Source of the DNA: Mucilaginibacter flavidus
GTDB taxonomy: Bacteria; Bacteroidota; Bacteroidia; Sphingobacteriales; Sphingobacteriaceae
Assembly (NCBI RefSeq): GCF_024055575.1
Contig: NZ_JAMXOE010000001.1
Location: 62,001 to 126,000, forward strand
Direction: 5' to 3'
Length of the DNA stretch: 64,000 bases
Position numbers and translations under genes: made by a program. Shown here one piece after another: positions 27,886 through 36,355 of the stretch. Under the pieces are notes generated by a model that worked only from the letters and a program-made list of their open reading frames with translations, had not been told where the DNA came from and ran no database searches. The first letter of the stretch is position 1. The number at the start of each line of letters is the position of its first letter.

Positions 27886-27971
27886 CCCCCTAACCCCCTA
27901 AAGGGGGAATTTCATATATTTGTGTCAATTAAAAAATAAAAACCTTCTCCCCCTTTAGGGGGCCGGGGGGC
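27885..27971. repeat. Palindromic C/G repeat carrying a promoter
   Basis: GCCCCCTAACCCCCTAAAGG on the left pairs with the complement of CCCCCTTTAGGGGGCCGGGG on the right. The unpaired centre holds TATATTTG (27915-27922), a -7 box pointing at yebC. The right arm would thus lie in the yebC leader. Confidence 0.75.
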
Positions 27972-27981
27972 AAATAAACAT

Positions 27982-28707
27982 ATGGGAAGAGCATTCGAAT
28001 TCCGTAAAGAAAGAAAATTTAAGCGCTGGGCCAAAATGGCGGTTCAGTTTACGCGTTTAGGCAAAGAAATTGTAATGGCTGTAAAAGCCGGCGGTGGCGA
28101 CGTTAACACCAACTCGCGCCTGCGTACTGCTGTGCAGAACTCCAAGGCAGTAAATATGCCGAAGGACCGTGTGGAAGCCGCTATAAAAAGGGCAACCAGT
28201 CGCGACGAAAAAGATTACGAAGAACTGGTTTATGAAGGCTATGCACCGCATGGTGTTGCTGTATTGGTTGAAACCGCTACCGATAATACCAACCGCACTG
28301 TAGCCAATGTGCGCAGCTACTTTACCAAAACAGGTGGCACGCTTGGCAAAACAGGGTCGCTAGATTTTATATTCACCCGCAAATCGGTATTTACCTTTGT
28401 ACCCGGCGACCGCGACCTGGAAGAACTTGAATTTGAATTGATTGACGCAGGACTTGAAGATTTATTTGTGGAAGCCGACGAAGAAGGCAACGATATAGCA
28501 GTTATACACACCGCTTTTGAAGATTTCGGCAAAATGCAAAAAGCGCTGGAAGGTTTGGGTATCGAACCAAAATCGGCTAAGCTGGAGCGCGTGCCACAAT
28601 CGTTCCATGATGTTACGGAAGATCAGGTTGCCGATGTAATGAAGCTGATTGACCGCCTGGAAGAAGATGACGACGTGCAGGCGGTATACCATAATATGGC
28701 GGAGTAA
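27982..28707 (+). CDS. yebC: YebC/PmpR family regulator (TACO1-like)
   Basis: 241 residues. The start MGRAFEFRKERKFKRWAKMA and the NMPKDRVEAAIKRA segment are hallmarks of the family, with KTGSLDFIF in the middle. Members have been described as DNA-binding regulators and, like mitochondrial TACO1, as factors that help ribosomes through difficult sequences. It is cytoplasmic. The promoter lies within the upstream palindromic repeat. Confidence 0.95.
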   Translation: MGRAFEFRKERKFKRWAKMAVQFTRLGKEIVMAVKAGGGDVNTNSRLRTAVQNSKAVNMPKDRVEAAIKRATSRDEKDYEELVYEGYAPHGVAVLVETATDNTNRTVANVRSYFTKTGGTLGKTGSLDFIFTRKSVFTFVPGDRDLEELEFELIDAGLEDLFVEADEEGNDIAVIHTAFEDFGKMQKALEGLGIEPKSAKLERVPQSFHDVTEDQVADVMKLIDRLEEDDDVQAVYHNMAE

Positions 28708-28719
28708 GGACTCACCACG

Positions 28720-28866
28720 CGTCATTGCGAGGAACGAAGCAACCTCTGCACATGCTAATCAAGGAACGAAAAACATGTGGTAACCTATCAGCAGCATTTA
28801 GGTCTTCACAAACATTACGGTCCTTGACTGTCCTACGTAGAGGTTGCTTCGTTCCTCGCAATGACG
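28720..28866 (+). repeat. 147-bp inverted-end element, copy B
   Basis: Starts CGTCATTGCGAGGAACGAAG and ends with the exact complement. Interior TGCTAATCAAGGAACG, GGTAACC, CAGCATTTAGGTCTTCAC and CCTTGACTGTCCTACG. It starts 12 bases after the yebC stop. Confidence 0.88.
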
Positions 28867-28914
28867 AAAAATAAATAAATCCGCCATCGAAAATCCGAAA
28901 TCCGAAATAAAAAA

Positions 28915-29130
28915 ATGCCACTATTCACCTCACGTAAGCAGGAAAAAAAGGTAAAAGTCACTTTTGCCAATGGCCTGCTTTTTGTTGAAAGGGACAATGG
29001 CAAGCAGCAGGTTTTCCCGCTGGAGTTTTTCCCAAAGTTGCTGAATGCTACAGATGAGGAACGGGAAGACTGGGCGCAGACTGATAAAGGCATTCGCTTT
29101 AATAAAATAGACCTGGATGTTAACTTTTGA
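28915..29130 (+). CDS. DUF2442 domain protein
   Basis: 71 residues. VKVTFANGLLFVERDNG, then VFPLEFFPKLLNATDEERE and a final IDLDVNF fit DUF2442, a small family often found next to toxins or nucleases. Here no toxin is recognisable. The stop overlaps the next gene by 14 bases. Confidence 0.82.
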   Translation: MPLFTSRKQEKKVKVTFANGLLFVERDNGKQQVFPLEFFPKLLNATDEEREDWAQTDKGIRFNKIDLDVNF

Positions 29131-29803
29131 TGAGTTTTTTAAAAAGAAAAGGGTTGACCTTATTGCTTTAGAAAAAGCAGAGCCGGCGCTATTTTCCGAA
29201 TTTAAAACCCATTACGAACAAATGGGCGAAAAAAGCTTCGACCATACCAAAAAATACTGGTTCAATAAAACCCGCCGGAAATATCCCCTGGCTCCCGAGG
29301 TTAAAACCGAAAAACCGCAGATTGCCAACCCAATCGCCGAACAAACCATTACAGAAAGCTTAACCGAAACGACTGCTGCAAGCCCATCAGCGCCAAAAGT
29401 TGGCTTTACGCCGAAATTCAGGGCTGCTAATATGGCAAAGCCTGTTGTTAAAGATAATAAAGAAGAATCGACTGCTGGTGCTAGCGACCCTGTTACGCCG
29501 CCCGATGAAGCAATGCCCGCCAAACCGTCCGGGTTTGTACCGCGCTTTAAAATGAAGCCAAAAGTTGACGCGGAAGAAAGCACGTCCCCAACTGCTCCAG
29601 CCGAAACGCCGCAACCAACTGAAGCAACCGATGCAAAACCAGCCTACGTACCGAAGTTTAAAATGAAACCCAAAACAGAGACGGAAGAAAGCACCACGCC
29701 GCCGCCCACCACCACCAATGAAGCCCTACCTAAAACGGAGCTTTTTGTGGAAAAGAAACCGGCTTACAAACCAAGGTTTGTGCCGCCAAAACCGAAAGAG
29801 TAA
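29117..29803 (+). CDS. Pro/Lys-rich repeat protein of unknown function
   Basis: 228 residues. A folded N-terminal part (~1-60, basic, FFKKKRVDL, YWFNKTRRKYPLAP) is followed by a long Pro/Thr/Glu-rich disordered region. This has four spaced copies of a short motif of the type P-F/Y-x-P-K/R-F-x-x-K-P (VGFTPKF, SGFVPRFKMKP, AYVPKFKMKP, AYKPRFVPP). The motif repeats look like binding sites for a partner. It overlaps the DUF2442 gene by 14 bases. No known function. Confidence 0.65.
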   Translation: MLTFDEFFKKKRVDLIALEKAEPALFSEFKTHYEQMGEKSFDHTKKYWFNKTRRKYPLAPEVKTEKPQIANPIAEQTITESLTETTAASPSAPKVGFTPKFRAANMAKPVVKDNKEESTAGASDPVTPPDEAMPAKPSGFVPRFKMKPKVDAEESTSPTAPAETPQPTEATDAKPAYVPKFKMKPKTETEESTTPPPTTTNEALPKTELFVEKKPAYKPRFVPPKPKE

Positions 29804-29827
29804 ATCGACACAATTACCTCTTCACAT

Positions 29828-29974
29828 CGTCATTGCGAGGAACGAAGCAACCTCTACATAATGCTAATCAAGGAGCAAAAAGCTTATGGTGACCATCAGC
29901 CGCATTTTAGTCTTCACAGACACTTCGGTCCTTGAATGTCCTACGTAAAGGTTGCTTCGTCCCTCGCAATGACG
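29828..29974 (+). repeat. 147-bp inverted-end element, copy C
   Basis: Exactly the same length and orientation as copy B. The right end reads CTTCGTCCCTCGCAATGACG, one base off the usual. It lies between convergent genes. Confidence 0.87.
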
Positions 29975-30029
29975 CGCGGTGTGTCCTCGTTATCAAATAA
30001 TTACACTACAAAATAAACCTTTAACCACC

Positions 30030-30824
30030 TCACTTCTTATGCGAAAACAACCACGCCATAAACATGGGCTCTGCAAAGGCATCATTCCAGCTGTTGTGGT
30101 CGTCGTTGGGGTAAAGGGTGTATTTGGGGTCGCCGCCGGCTTCTTTAATGGCAGCCACCATGGCTTCTGAGTGGGTAAACGGCACTACACTGTCCTTTGC
30201 ACCATGGAATATCCAAATCGGCACCTTTTTGGCATATTTTTTAGCATTCAGTGTATTATCGCCGCCGCAAATGGCAAAAGCCGCGGCAAACACATTTGGC
30301 TTGCGACCGATTATTTCAAACGTGCCCATGCCGCCCATCGAAAGGCCGCCGATATAAACCTGGTGTTTATTAACATAAGGTTTATCCAACATCTGGTCGA
30401 CCAAACCCAGCAGGCTCACCATTGATTTGGACGGCGGGGCATCATGCAGAAAAATAAACTTGGTTTTATGAGTTACCGAATCTTCCTCAAACTTGTTACT
30501 GGCCCACCAGCCATTTGCAGAGCATTGCGGAAATACTATTATCGCCGGGTAACGCTCGCGGATGGTATCTTTTAAAAATAATTTACTGCCCCATAAAAGC
30601 TGCGTTTCATTATCATTACCGCGCTCGCCGGCACCATGCAGCACTATCACCAGCGGGTATTTTTTCAAAGGATCAAAGTCCTGCGGAAATAAAATACGGT
30701 AGGGTAAGGTATCGCCTTTGGCTATGTATGAGCCTCTGTCGTATGACGCGGCGCTTTGGGCATTGGTTAATAATGGATTTAAGAAGCAAACAAATAATAG
30801 TATAGACAGGGTAAGTTTTTTCAT
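30030..30824 (-). CDS. Secreted alpha/beta hydrolase (CE1-like esterase)
   Basis: 264 residues with a signal peptide (LTLSILLFVCFLNPLLTNAQ). The nucleophile Ser162 is in GGLSMGGMG; Asp in FHGAKDSVVP and His in YPNDDHNSW complete the triad. The oxyanion region is VLHGAGERG. Such predicted phospholipase/feruloyl-esterase-like enzymes deacylate polysaccharides or hydrolyse esters in the periplasm. It is last in the minus-strand series after the PUL but separated from it by copy D, so membership is uncertain. Confidence 0.85.
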   Translation of the reverse strand: MKKLTLSILLFVCFLNPLLTNAQSAASYDRGSYIAKGDTLPYRILFPQDFDPLKKYPLVIVLHGAGERGNDNETQLLWGSKLFLKDTIRERYPAIIVFPQCSANGWWASNKFEEDSVTHKTKFIFLHDAPPSKSMVSLLGLVDQMLDKPYVNKHQVYIGGLSMGGMGTFEIIGRKPNVFAAAFAICGGDNTLNAKKYAKKVPIWIFHGAKDSVVPFTHSEAMVAAIKEAGGDPKYTLYPNDDHNSWNDAFAEPMFMAWLFSHKK

Positions 30825-30920
30825 AAGCAGAATGCGAGATGTTTTAACAAAGTTAAAAATTAACGGATAACTACGATAAAAAGTGCGGGAACTACTGATT
30901 TACGTGTGCACTTTACCAGG

Positions 30921-31071
30921 CGTCATTGCTGTAACGAACGAAGCAACCTCTACACTTGCTAATCAAATGGCTATAAGTATTTTGGTGCCCTAAAAGCCGC
31001 GTTTAGGTTACCACTGCAATTAAGGGCAATGAATGTCCTGTTTAGATATTGCTTCGTTCCTGGCAATGACG
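30921..31071 (+). repeat. Inverted-end element, copy D (151 bp, diverged)
   Basis: Ends CGTCATTGCTGTAACGAACG and CTTCGTTCCTGGCAATGACG. The interior TGCTAATCAAATGGC, CGCGTTTAGGTTACCAC and GAATGTCCTG aligns with copies B and C, but with more changes. An older copy. Confidence 0.8.
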
Positions 31072-31089
31072 CCGGGGATTTGGTTCTCT

Positions 31090-32835
31090 CTAATCTACCT
31101 TTACCACCTTCGTCCGCTCCGAAACACCGTTTTCATTTATCGCCTCAATTTGGAAGTAATAAGCCTTTTCCTTATCCATCGTTTTAAGATAGTATTCGTT
31201 AGCGGTGTGTACCATTATGCAGTTATACAGCTTATCGGGTGCGGTACCTGTGTAAATGTTGTAGGCGAAGGCATTATCAACGGTTTGCCACTTTATCCAG
31301 GCGCTGCGTTTGTCTTTTTCCGTGCGCAGTACAATGAAGCTTTGCACGGTATCAGGTTTGGCTCCACCGCCGTTCCCGAATACCCGCAGACCACTTATCG
31401 CAAATTTACCGGTTGGCATGTGTACGTTCTCCAGCTTAATATAGCGGGCCTTTACCGGTGTTTCCAATTCAATATAATCATGCGGCACATCGGTTTTATT
31501 TTTGCTTTTGTCGGCCAAAACCTGCCACTTTTTATTATCAAGCGAGTAATACAATTTGTACTGGGTGTAGGTGTCAGTTGCTTTGCCCAGGATGGTGGCG
31601 TCCTGGTCGGCATAGTTTATTTGCACGGCGTTAACAGTGCTCACGTTGCCCAAATCGCTGGCAATCCATTCACCGGCGTCACCGGTTTTGGCGCTCCAGT
31701 AGGTTTTTATGCTTTCGTCGACCGCGTTGTTTGGCATATAACCACCCAGAGTCGACGATACCCAAACCGGTTTGTTATAGTTCAGCAGCATCCAGCCGGT
31801 AAAGTGGCTTTTCAGGTGGTCTTCCTTGCCATCGGGCAGGTAAGTAGGGTAATCGCCGAACGCTGTATTGGCGTACATCACACCATCTTTATCAAATCCT
31901 GTGGGCCAGATGCCCAACCGACGTTCAAAGCTATTTTTAACGCCGATGACAATCGTGGCAATGTGCCAGTAATTACCCCAGGCATCGGTATAGGTGCTGC
32001 CATGGCCAGCGCCGCGGGCAAAACCACCGGGCTTATAGCTAAAAGGCATACTCTGCGGCGTAAACGGCCCCAGCGGACTATCACCCACCACTACCCCATC
32101 AGCATAGCCGCTAAATTCGGTGCCGGGTGCGCCGTATTGCAGATAATATTTGCCATTGTTTTTTGTCATCCAGGCGCCTTCAATAAAGGGGTCTAAAAAA
32201 GTATCATCCATATTCTCGCCAAAGCGCTGCCAGCCGTAGCGGAAAGGCTGCAGAAAATACATCTCCTTGCGGTAAGCTTTTAAATGAAACGTTTTGGGGT
32301 CAACCTCGGCGCCATAAAGCGGGTAGGTGTTGCTGCTGCCGTTATACATATACATCTTGCCATCATCGTCGCTGAAAAAGGCAGGGTCCCAGCCGCCGGG
32401 CTCAAATTCGTGGATGGCTTCCTTCCATTCGTTGGCCTTTGGGTTGGTGCTCATCCAGATAGGGAAATTTGACGAATAAGTAGACCCAAACACCAGCAAC
32501 GTATCGCCGCGCACCCAAACCGCCGGTGCGCACAAATCGTCATATACTTTATGCTCAGGCCTTAAAAAGTGACGAAAAATAAAATTCCAGTGCAACATAT
32601 CGTGGCTCCACCAGTACCCCCACTGATTGGTGGAGAACAGGTAGTAATCGCCCTTATACATAGTAATTACCGGGTCGGCAGTTGCCCGGTGCTTGCCCTC
32701 AGTAGCAAAATTGGGGATCGGCGTGTAGCCGTAATCGATGTTTATCGGATTGCAGTAAGTTTTTTGTTTTTGTTGCGCAGTGGCAGTAGCAGCTGTCAGC
32801 AGAATGCTTAAGCAAATAATTATGTACCTTCTCAT
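31090..32835 (-). CDS. GH43-like glycoside hydrolase with F5/8-type and FN3-like domains
   Basis: 581 residues with a signal peptide (ends TATAQQ). The five-bladed propeller domain (~25-345) has an Asp in ATADPVITMYKGDYYLF, Asp in WDPAFFSDDDGKMYMY and the likely acid Glu in DPFIEGAWMTK, the GH43 triad. A discoidin-like carbohydrate-binding domain (~350-485) and an FN3-like domain (~490-581) follow. GH43 enzymes act mostly on arabinan, xylan or galactan side groups; specificity cannot be read. Probably periplasmic and part of the PUL neighbourhood. Confidence 0.87.
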   Translation of the reverse strand: MRRYIIICLSILLTAATATAQQKQKTYCNPINIDYGYTPIPNFATEGKHRATADPVITMYKGDYYLFSTNQWGYWWSHDMLHWNFIFRHFLRPEHKVYDDLCAPAVWVRGDTLLVFGSTYSSNFPIWMSTNPKANEWKEAIHEFEPGGWDPAFFSDDDGKMYMYNGSSNTYPLYGAEVDPKTFHLKAYRKEMYFLQPFRYGWQRFGENMDDTFLDPFIEGAWMTKNNGKYYLQYGAPGTEFSGYADGVVVGDSPLGPFTPQSMPFSYKPGGFARGAGHGSTYTDAWGNYWHIATIVIGVKNSFERRLGIWPTGFDKDGVMYANTAFGDYPTYLPDGKEDHLKSHFTGWMLLNYNKPVWVSSTLGGYMPNNAVDESIKTYWSAKTGDAGEWIASDLGNVSTVNAVQINYADQDATILGKATDTYTQYKLYYSLDNKKWQVLADKSKNKTDVPHDYIELETPVKARYIKLENVHMPTGKFAISGLRVFGNGGGAKPDTVQSFIVLRTEKDKRSAWIKWQTVDNAFAYNIYTGTAPDKLYNCIMVHTANEYYLKTMDKEKAYYFQIEAINENGVSERTKVVKVD

Positions 32836-32966
32836 TTATTATAGGTTTCGTATAGTAGTTCGTTGGTGTTTCCCCGCTGATAGAAGCGGGGCCGCGCTAT
32901 CCGTTCATACGCCTGCAGGCATTAAGCTCGGAGCCGGTATCCACTGCTATCGCTAACACAAATTTC

Positions 32967-33098
32967 TGAACCGGGATTAAGCGGATTTTTGGATTTTTCA
33001 GATTCGCCGAATCCCGGAAATCATTTAATCTGTTTAACTGCGAAGCATTCTTGAACGCCGATTAAAAATTAATTCCAATTGTGAAAAATCCCGGTTCA
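32967..33098. repeat. Inverted repeat TGAACCGGGATT / AATCCCGGTTCA
   Basis: A perfect 12-bp pair 108 bases apart, with related words inside (AATCCCGG, ATTTAATCTG). It fills the 265-bp gap between the GH43 and GH144-like genes. No gene is seen. Confidence 0.68.
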
Positions 33099-33100
33099 AA

Positions 33101-34441
33101 CTAATTTAACGCCGGGCTTTCAAAATGTAGCTTTTTAAGACCGTGTTTTATCTCCGGGCAACTCATAAACAGGTTCCAGATCAGGCCGCTGCGGTAATTT
33201 TCAATCATCACCACAATCGGCCCCTGGTCTATTGCAAGATACGATTTTGCATACCAATTATGCGACTCGCTGAAAGCATCCGTAAAACCATATTCGCCCC
33301 ATATTTTATCGCCCAAATCATAATAAAAATGACGCAGTGCTTTCATGGAATATTCAGGCGTATAAGGAAATGCTGATAAAGCAGCGGTAGGCGTTATCAC
33401 TCCTAAATCGTTATTAGGTGCATGGGCGTTATAGCCTTCAAAATTATCGCTTGCGGTAAGTCCCCAGCAGTTTTCGCCATAGCCTTTAAACTTTTTCGGG
33501 TTATCAACACAGTAATCATGGTTAATAAGCGTGTGGTTTAAGTTTTGTTCCCAATAATCGGCGTACTGATCTTTCAGTCCTTTGGGATTAAGCGCCTGGA
33601 AGGTATACTGCGAAAAGAACAGCGGACCGCCATATGGGAAACCCAGCGGCAATTTATGGCCGTAGTAGGTATTGCCATTCCTGAAAAAATCGCTTTGCGC
33701 CCAACCGCCGAAGTAAACTTCAGGGGTTACCGGGTACCGCTCGGCAGATTCGGCCAGGATATAAGTTATCATACACTCGTTAAAACCCCGAATGGCAAAG
33801 TTCATGGACCAACCATTATTGGGCGACCAATGCCAGTAAAGGTTTGGCCTTCCGTCGCGGGTAAACCAGTTCCACTCCATCTCTTCCCACAGGTTGTTCA
33901 CCATGCCGCGTATACGGCCTTCCTGCTGGTTGTCCGCTTTAAAATATTGCCGGGCACACAGCAGTCCTTCAAAAAGGTACGATGTTTCCACAATGTCCGC
34001 ACCATCGTCCTTGCGTCCGAATGGGATAACCTTGCCGGTAGCTCCATTCATCCAATGCGGGAAAGCGCCATGGAACGATTCGGCCTTCATTAAAAAGTCT
34101 AATATTTTAAGCATGCGGTTTACTGCCTGTTCGTGGGTAATCCATTTGCGGTGGTCGGCAACCAGCATGGCCATGATGCCAAAGCCCGAGCCGCCGGTGG
34201 TTACAACTTCATCGCCATAATCATACGATTTATTGCTGCGTTCACGGGCAAGCCCACTAACCGGGTGACCGAAGTCCCAAAAATACCGGAACGTTTGGCG
34301 CTGCACCACATCAAGCAGGGCGCTGTCGGTCAGGTTTTTTATGATGCCTACCGGCTTAATGCCGTCCTCTTTGGCAACCTGCGGCTGCGCCATACCCCAG
34401 CCCGACAGTAATATTAATAAGGGAAGTAATAGTTTCTTCAT
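33101..34441 (-). CDS. Glucoamylase-like (GH144-type) glycoside hydrolase, periplasmic copy
   Basis: 446 residues with a cleavable signal peptide (LLLPLLILLSGWGMAQ). The body is the Glycoamylase domain: QRQTFRYFWDFGHPVSGLAR, GGSGFGIMAMLVADHR, PHWMNGATGKVIPF, ETSYLFEGLL, YWHWSPNNGWSMN and DQGPIVVMIENYRSG. GH144 members with this pattern are endo-beta-1,2-glucanases, so that is the predicted activity. Paralogue of the next gene at 34592, but without Ig domain or lipobox. Confidence 0.85.
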   Translation of the reverse strand: MKKLLLPLLILLSGWGMAQPQVAKEDGIKPVGIIKNLTDSALLDVVQRQTFRYFWDFGHPVSGLARERSNKSYDYGDEVVTTGGSGFGIMAMLVADHRKWITHEQAVNRMLKILDFLMKAESFHGAFPHWMNGATGKVIPFGRKDDGADIVETSYLFEGLLCARQYFKADNQQEGRIRGMVNNLWEEMEWNWFTRDGRPNLYWHWSPNNGWSMNFAIRGFNECMITYILAESAERYPVTPEVYFGGWAQSDFFRNGNTYYGHKLPLGFPYGGPLFFSQYTFQALNPKGLKDQYADYWEQNLNHTLINHDYCVDNPKKFKGYGENCWGLTASDNFEGYNAHAPNNDLGVITPTAALSAFPYTPEYSMKALRHFYYDLGDKIWGEYGFTDAFSESHNWYAKSYLAIDQGPIVVMIENYRSGLIWNLFMSCPEIKHGLKKLHFESPALN

Positions 34442-34522
34442 TAGTTTAATTGGTTAGGGCCCTCTAAATCTCTCTGCTGATTAGCGAAGAAACTTTAGTT
34501 GCACCATGTTTAAATTTTTTCA

Positions 34523-34605
34523 TTCCGAAATCGGCATTCCGACTTCCGCATTCAAAAAATTCCGAAATCGAAATTCCGAAGCCCGAAATCTCTATAGTTT
34601 CGGGC
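34523..34605. repeat. Word-type repeat (ATTCCGAAATCG) entering a coding end
   Basis: Repeated ATTCCGAAATC words end in GCCCGAAA-TCTCTATAG-TTTCGGGC, an 8-bp hairpin (34581-34605). The hairpin includes the stop codon and last codons of the upstream glucanase gene. Confidence 0.7.
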
Positions 34606-36265
34606 TCGTAAACCCAAGCCCCTTCATCCCGGTTTTTACTTCAGGGCAACTCATAAACAAGTTCCACAAAAGTCCGCTCCGGTAATTCTCGGTCATTACA
34701 ATTATCGGCCCCTGGTCAATAGCCAGGTACGAATCGGCAAACCAAACATCAGTAAGGTTAAAGGCATCGTAAAAGCCATATTGTCCCCAGGTTTTATCAC
34801 CCAGTTTATAGTAAAAGAATTTTAGAGCTTTCATTGACTGTGCCGGCGTGTATGGCAGCGAAGCAATTGCAGCGGTCGGTGCAATTACACCCACGTCATT
34901 AGTTGGCGAACTGGCGGTATAACCACCTTTTATGTCGCTGGCTGTGAGTCCCCAGCAATCGGCGCTATAACCGCTATAGCCTTTGGGATTTGCAACACAA
35001 TAGTTATAGTTAATAGTCGCGTGCGCCTTATTTTGCACATCGTAGCTGGCGTAAGCATCCGTTAAGCCGTTCGGGTTAATCCCCATAAATGAATACTGAG
35101 AAAAAAACAGCGGACCGCCCTGTGCAGGCCCCAGTGGCAAAGTAACGCCAAAGTAGCTGGCACCGTTTCTGATGCCACCATTTAGTGCCCAGCCATTATC
35201 GTAAACCGCCTTCGGTATGGGATGCGTGGTTGATGATGCTGCCATAACGTAAGTTATTAAAGCCTCATCCCAGCCGTTAATTTTCATATTTATTGCCCAG
35301 CCATTATTCGGGCTCCAGTGCCAGTATAACACATCCTGATTGCCCTGCCTGAACCAGTCCCACTCTACTTTGTTCCAGATGGTATTTATATCGGCACGCA
35401 AATTGGATTCATCGGTGCCCGCGCCATTGAAGTACTGGCGTGCGGTGAGTAACCCTTGCATCAGGTATGATGTTTCCACCAAATCGGCGCCATCATCCTG
35501 TGCGCTGAAAGGTACAACAGCCCCTGTCGCGCCATTCATCCAATGCGGATAAGCGCCATGAAACGTTTGGGCCGTATTCTTTAAAAACGATACAATTTTT
35601 TGCATCCGGGCCAAACCATCAGCCCTCGACACAAAATTGCGGCTAACTCCTGCAACAATTGCCATTATCCCGAAGCCTGAGCCGCCGGTGGTTACTACGT
35701 CACCGGAGGTATTGCGCTCGCGCGCCAGGCCGCTGGTCGGATGGCCAAATTCCCAGAAGTATTTTAAGGTTTGCTTTTCAACTAAATCGAGCAGTTGGTC
35801 ATCGGTAATTACCGGGAATTTGTTGGTTGAATCGATAGCAGTAGTTATCTGAACATCAATTTCGGATTGTAATGAGCCTTTAGCCTTAGATTGTAAACCC
35901 GTTGAAACAGAAAGCGAATATTGTGTGATTGGCTGCAGCCCCGATGGTGTTAAAACTACGGTACTGTCGCTATTTTCGTAACTGGCAGCGTATGTTCCCG
36001 CAGCCCCGTCTTTAGAGCGTATGTTTACACTCGTTGTTACCGAACTATGATCTACCGGTGCAGAAAACGATATTTTTATTACCGGTTTACTGTTAATGTT
36101 TGTATAGTTATAACCGTTGAAAACGCCATTTACCTTTAGCGCGTTAAAGCTAAAAGATGCAGGTGTGGGCGTAACCGGCGTTACCGGGGTAACTGTCTTT
36201 CCTTTGCCGCACGACATTAATACCGCCAACACCACCATCCCGCCAAAATTCCTTATATCTTTCAT
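34592..36265 (-). CDS. Glucoamylase-like (GH144-type) hydrolase, lipoprotein copy with Ig-like domain
   Basis: 557 residues. The N-terminus has a lipobox ending in MSCGKG, then a Thr/Pro linker (VTPVTPVTP), an Ig-like domain (~35-145) and the Glycoamylase domain (~150-557: EKQTLKYFWEFGHPTSGLAR, PHWMNGATGAVVPF, YWHWSPNNGWAIN, DQGPIIVMTENYRSG). It is probably a surface lipoprotein endo-glucanase that feeds SusCD, whereas its paralogue at 33101 is soluble. Its last residues SPKL are encoded by a repeat hairpin. Confidence 0.87.
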   Translation of the reverse strand: MKDIRNFGGMVVLAVLMSCGKGKTVTPVTPVTPTPASFSFNALKVNGVFNGYNYTNINSKPVIKISFSAPVDHSSVTTSVNIRSKDGAAGTYAASYENSDSTVVLTPSGLQPITQYSLSVSTGLQSKAKGSLQSEIDVQITTAIDSTNKFPVITDDQLLDLVEKQTLKYFWEFGHPTSGLARERNTSGDVVTTGGSGFGIMAIVAGVSRNFVSRADGLARMQKIVSFLKNTAQTFHGAYPHWMNGATGAVVPFSAQDDGADLVETSYLMQGLLTARQYFNGAGTDESNLRADINTIWNKVEWDWFRQGNQDVLYWHWSPNNGWAINMKINGWDEALITYVMAASSTTHPIPKAVYDNGWALNGGIRNGASYFGVTLPLGPAQGGPLFFSQYSFMGINPNGLTDAYASYDVQNKAHATINYNYCVANPKGYSGYSADCWGLTASDIKGGYTASSPTNDVGVIAPTAAIASLPYTPAQSMKALKFFYYKLGDKTWGQYGFYDAFNLTDVWFADSYLAIDQGPIIVMTENYRSGLLWNLFMSCPEVKTGMKGLGFTSPKL

Positions 36266-36303
36266 GCTTAAATCAAAGAAAACGCCGTTACCATTTAAGT
36301 TTC

Positions 36304-36337
36304 AAAAAAAGAGGCTGCCCGGATTACACAGGCAACC
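36304..36337 (-). terminator. Terminator after the LamG gene
   Basis: On the minus strand GGTTGCC and GGCAGCC pair (one G-U) and are followed by TCTTTTTTTG. It should end or weaken transcription of susC-susD-lamG before the glucanases, giving high transporter and lower enzyme output. Confidence 0.72.
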
Positions 36338-36355
36338 CCATAATCAATCAACTGT

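Noticed and set aside
31033..32196. Long plus-strand open frame (387 codons) across the GH43 region
   Set aside because: It is antisense to the well-supported GH43-like gene, has no recognisable domain and reads like a shadow frame.
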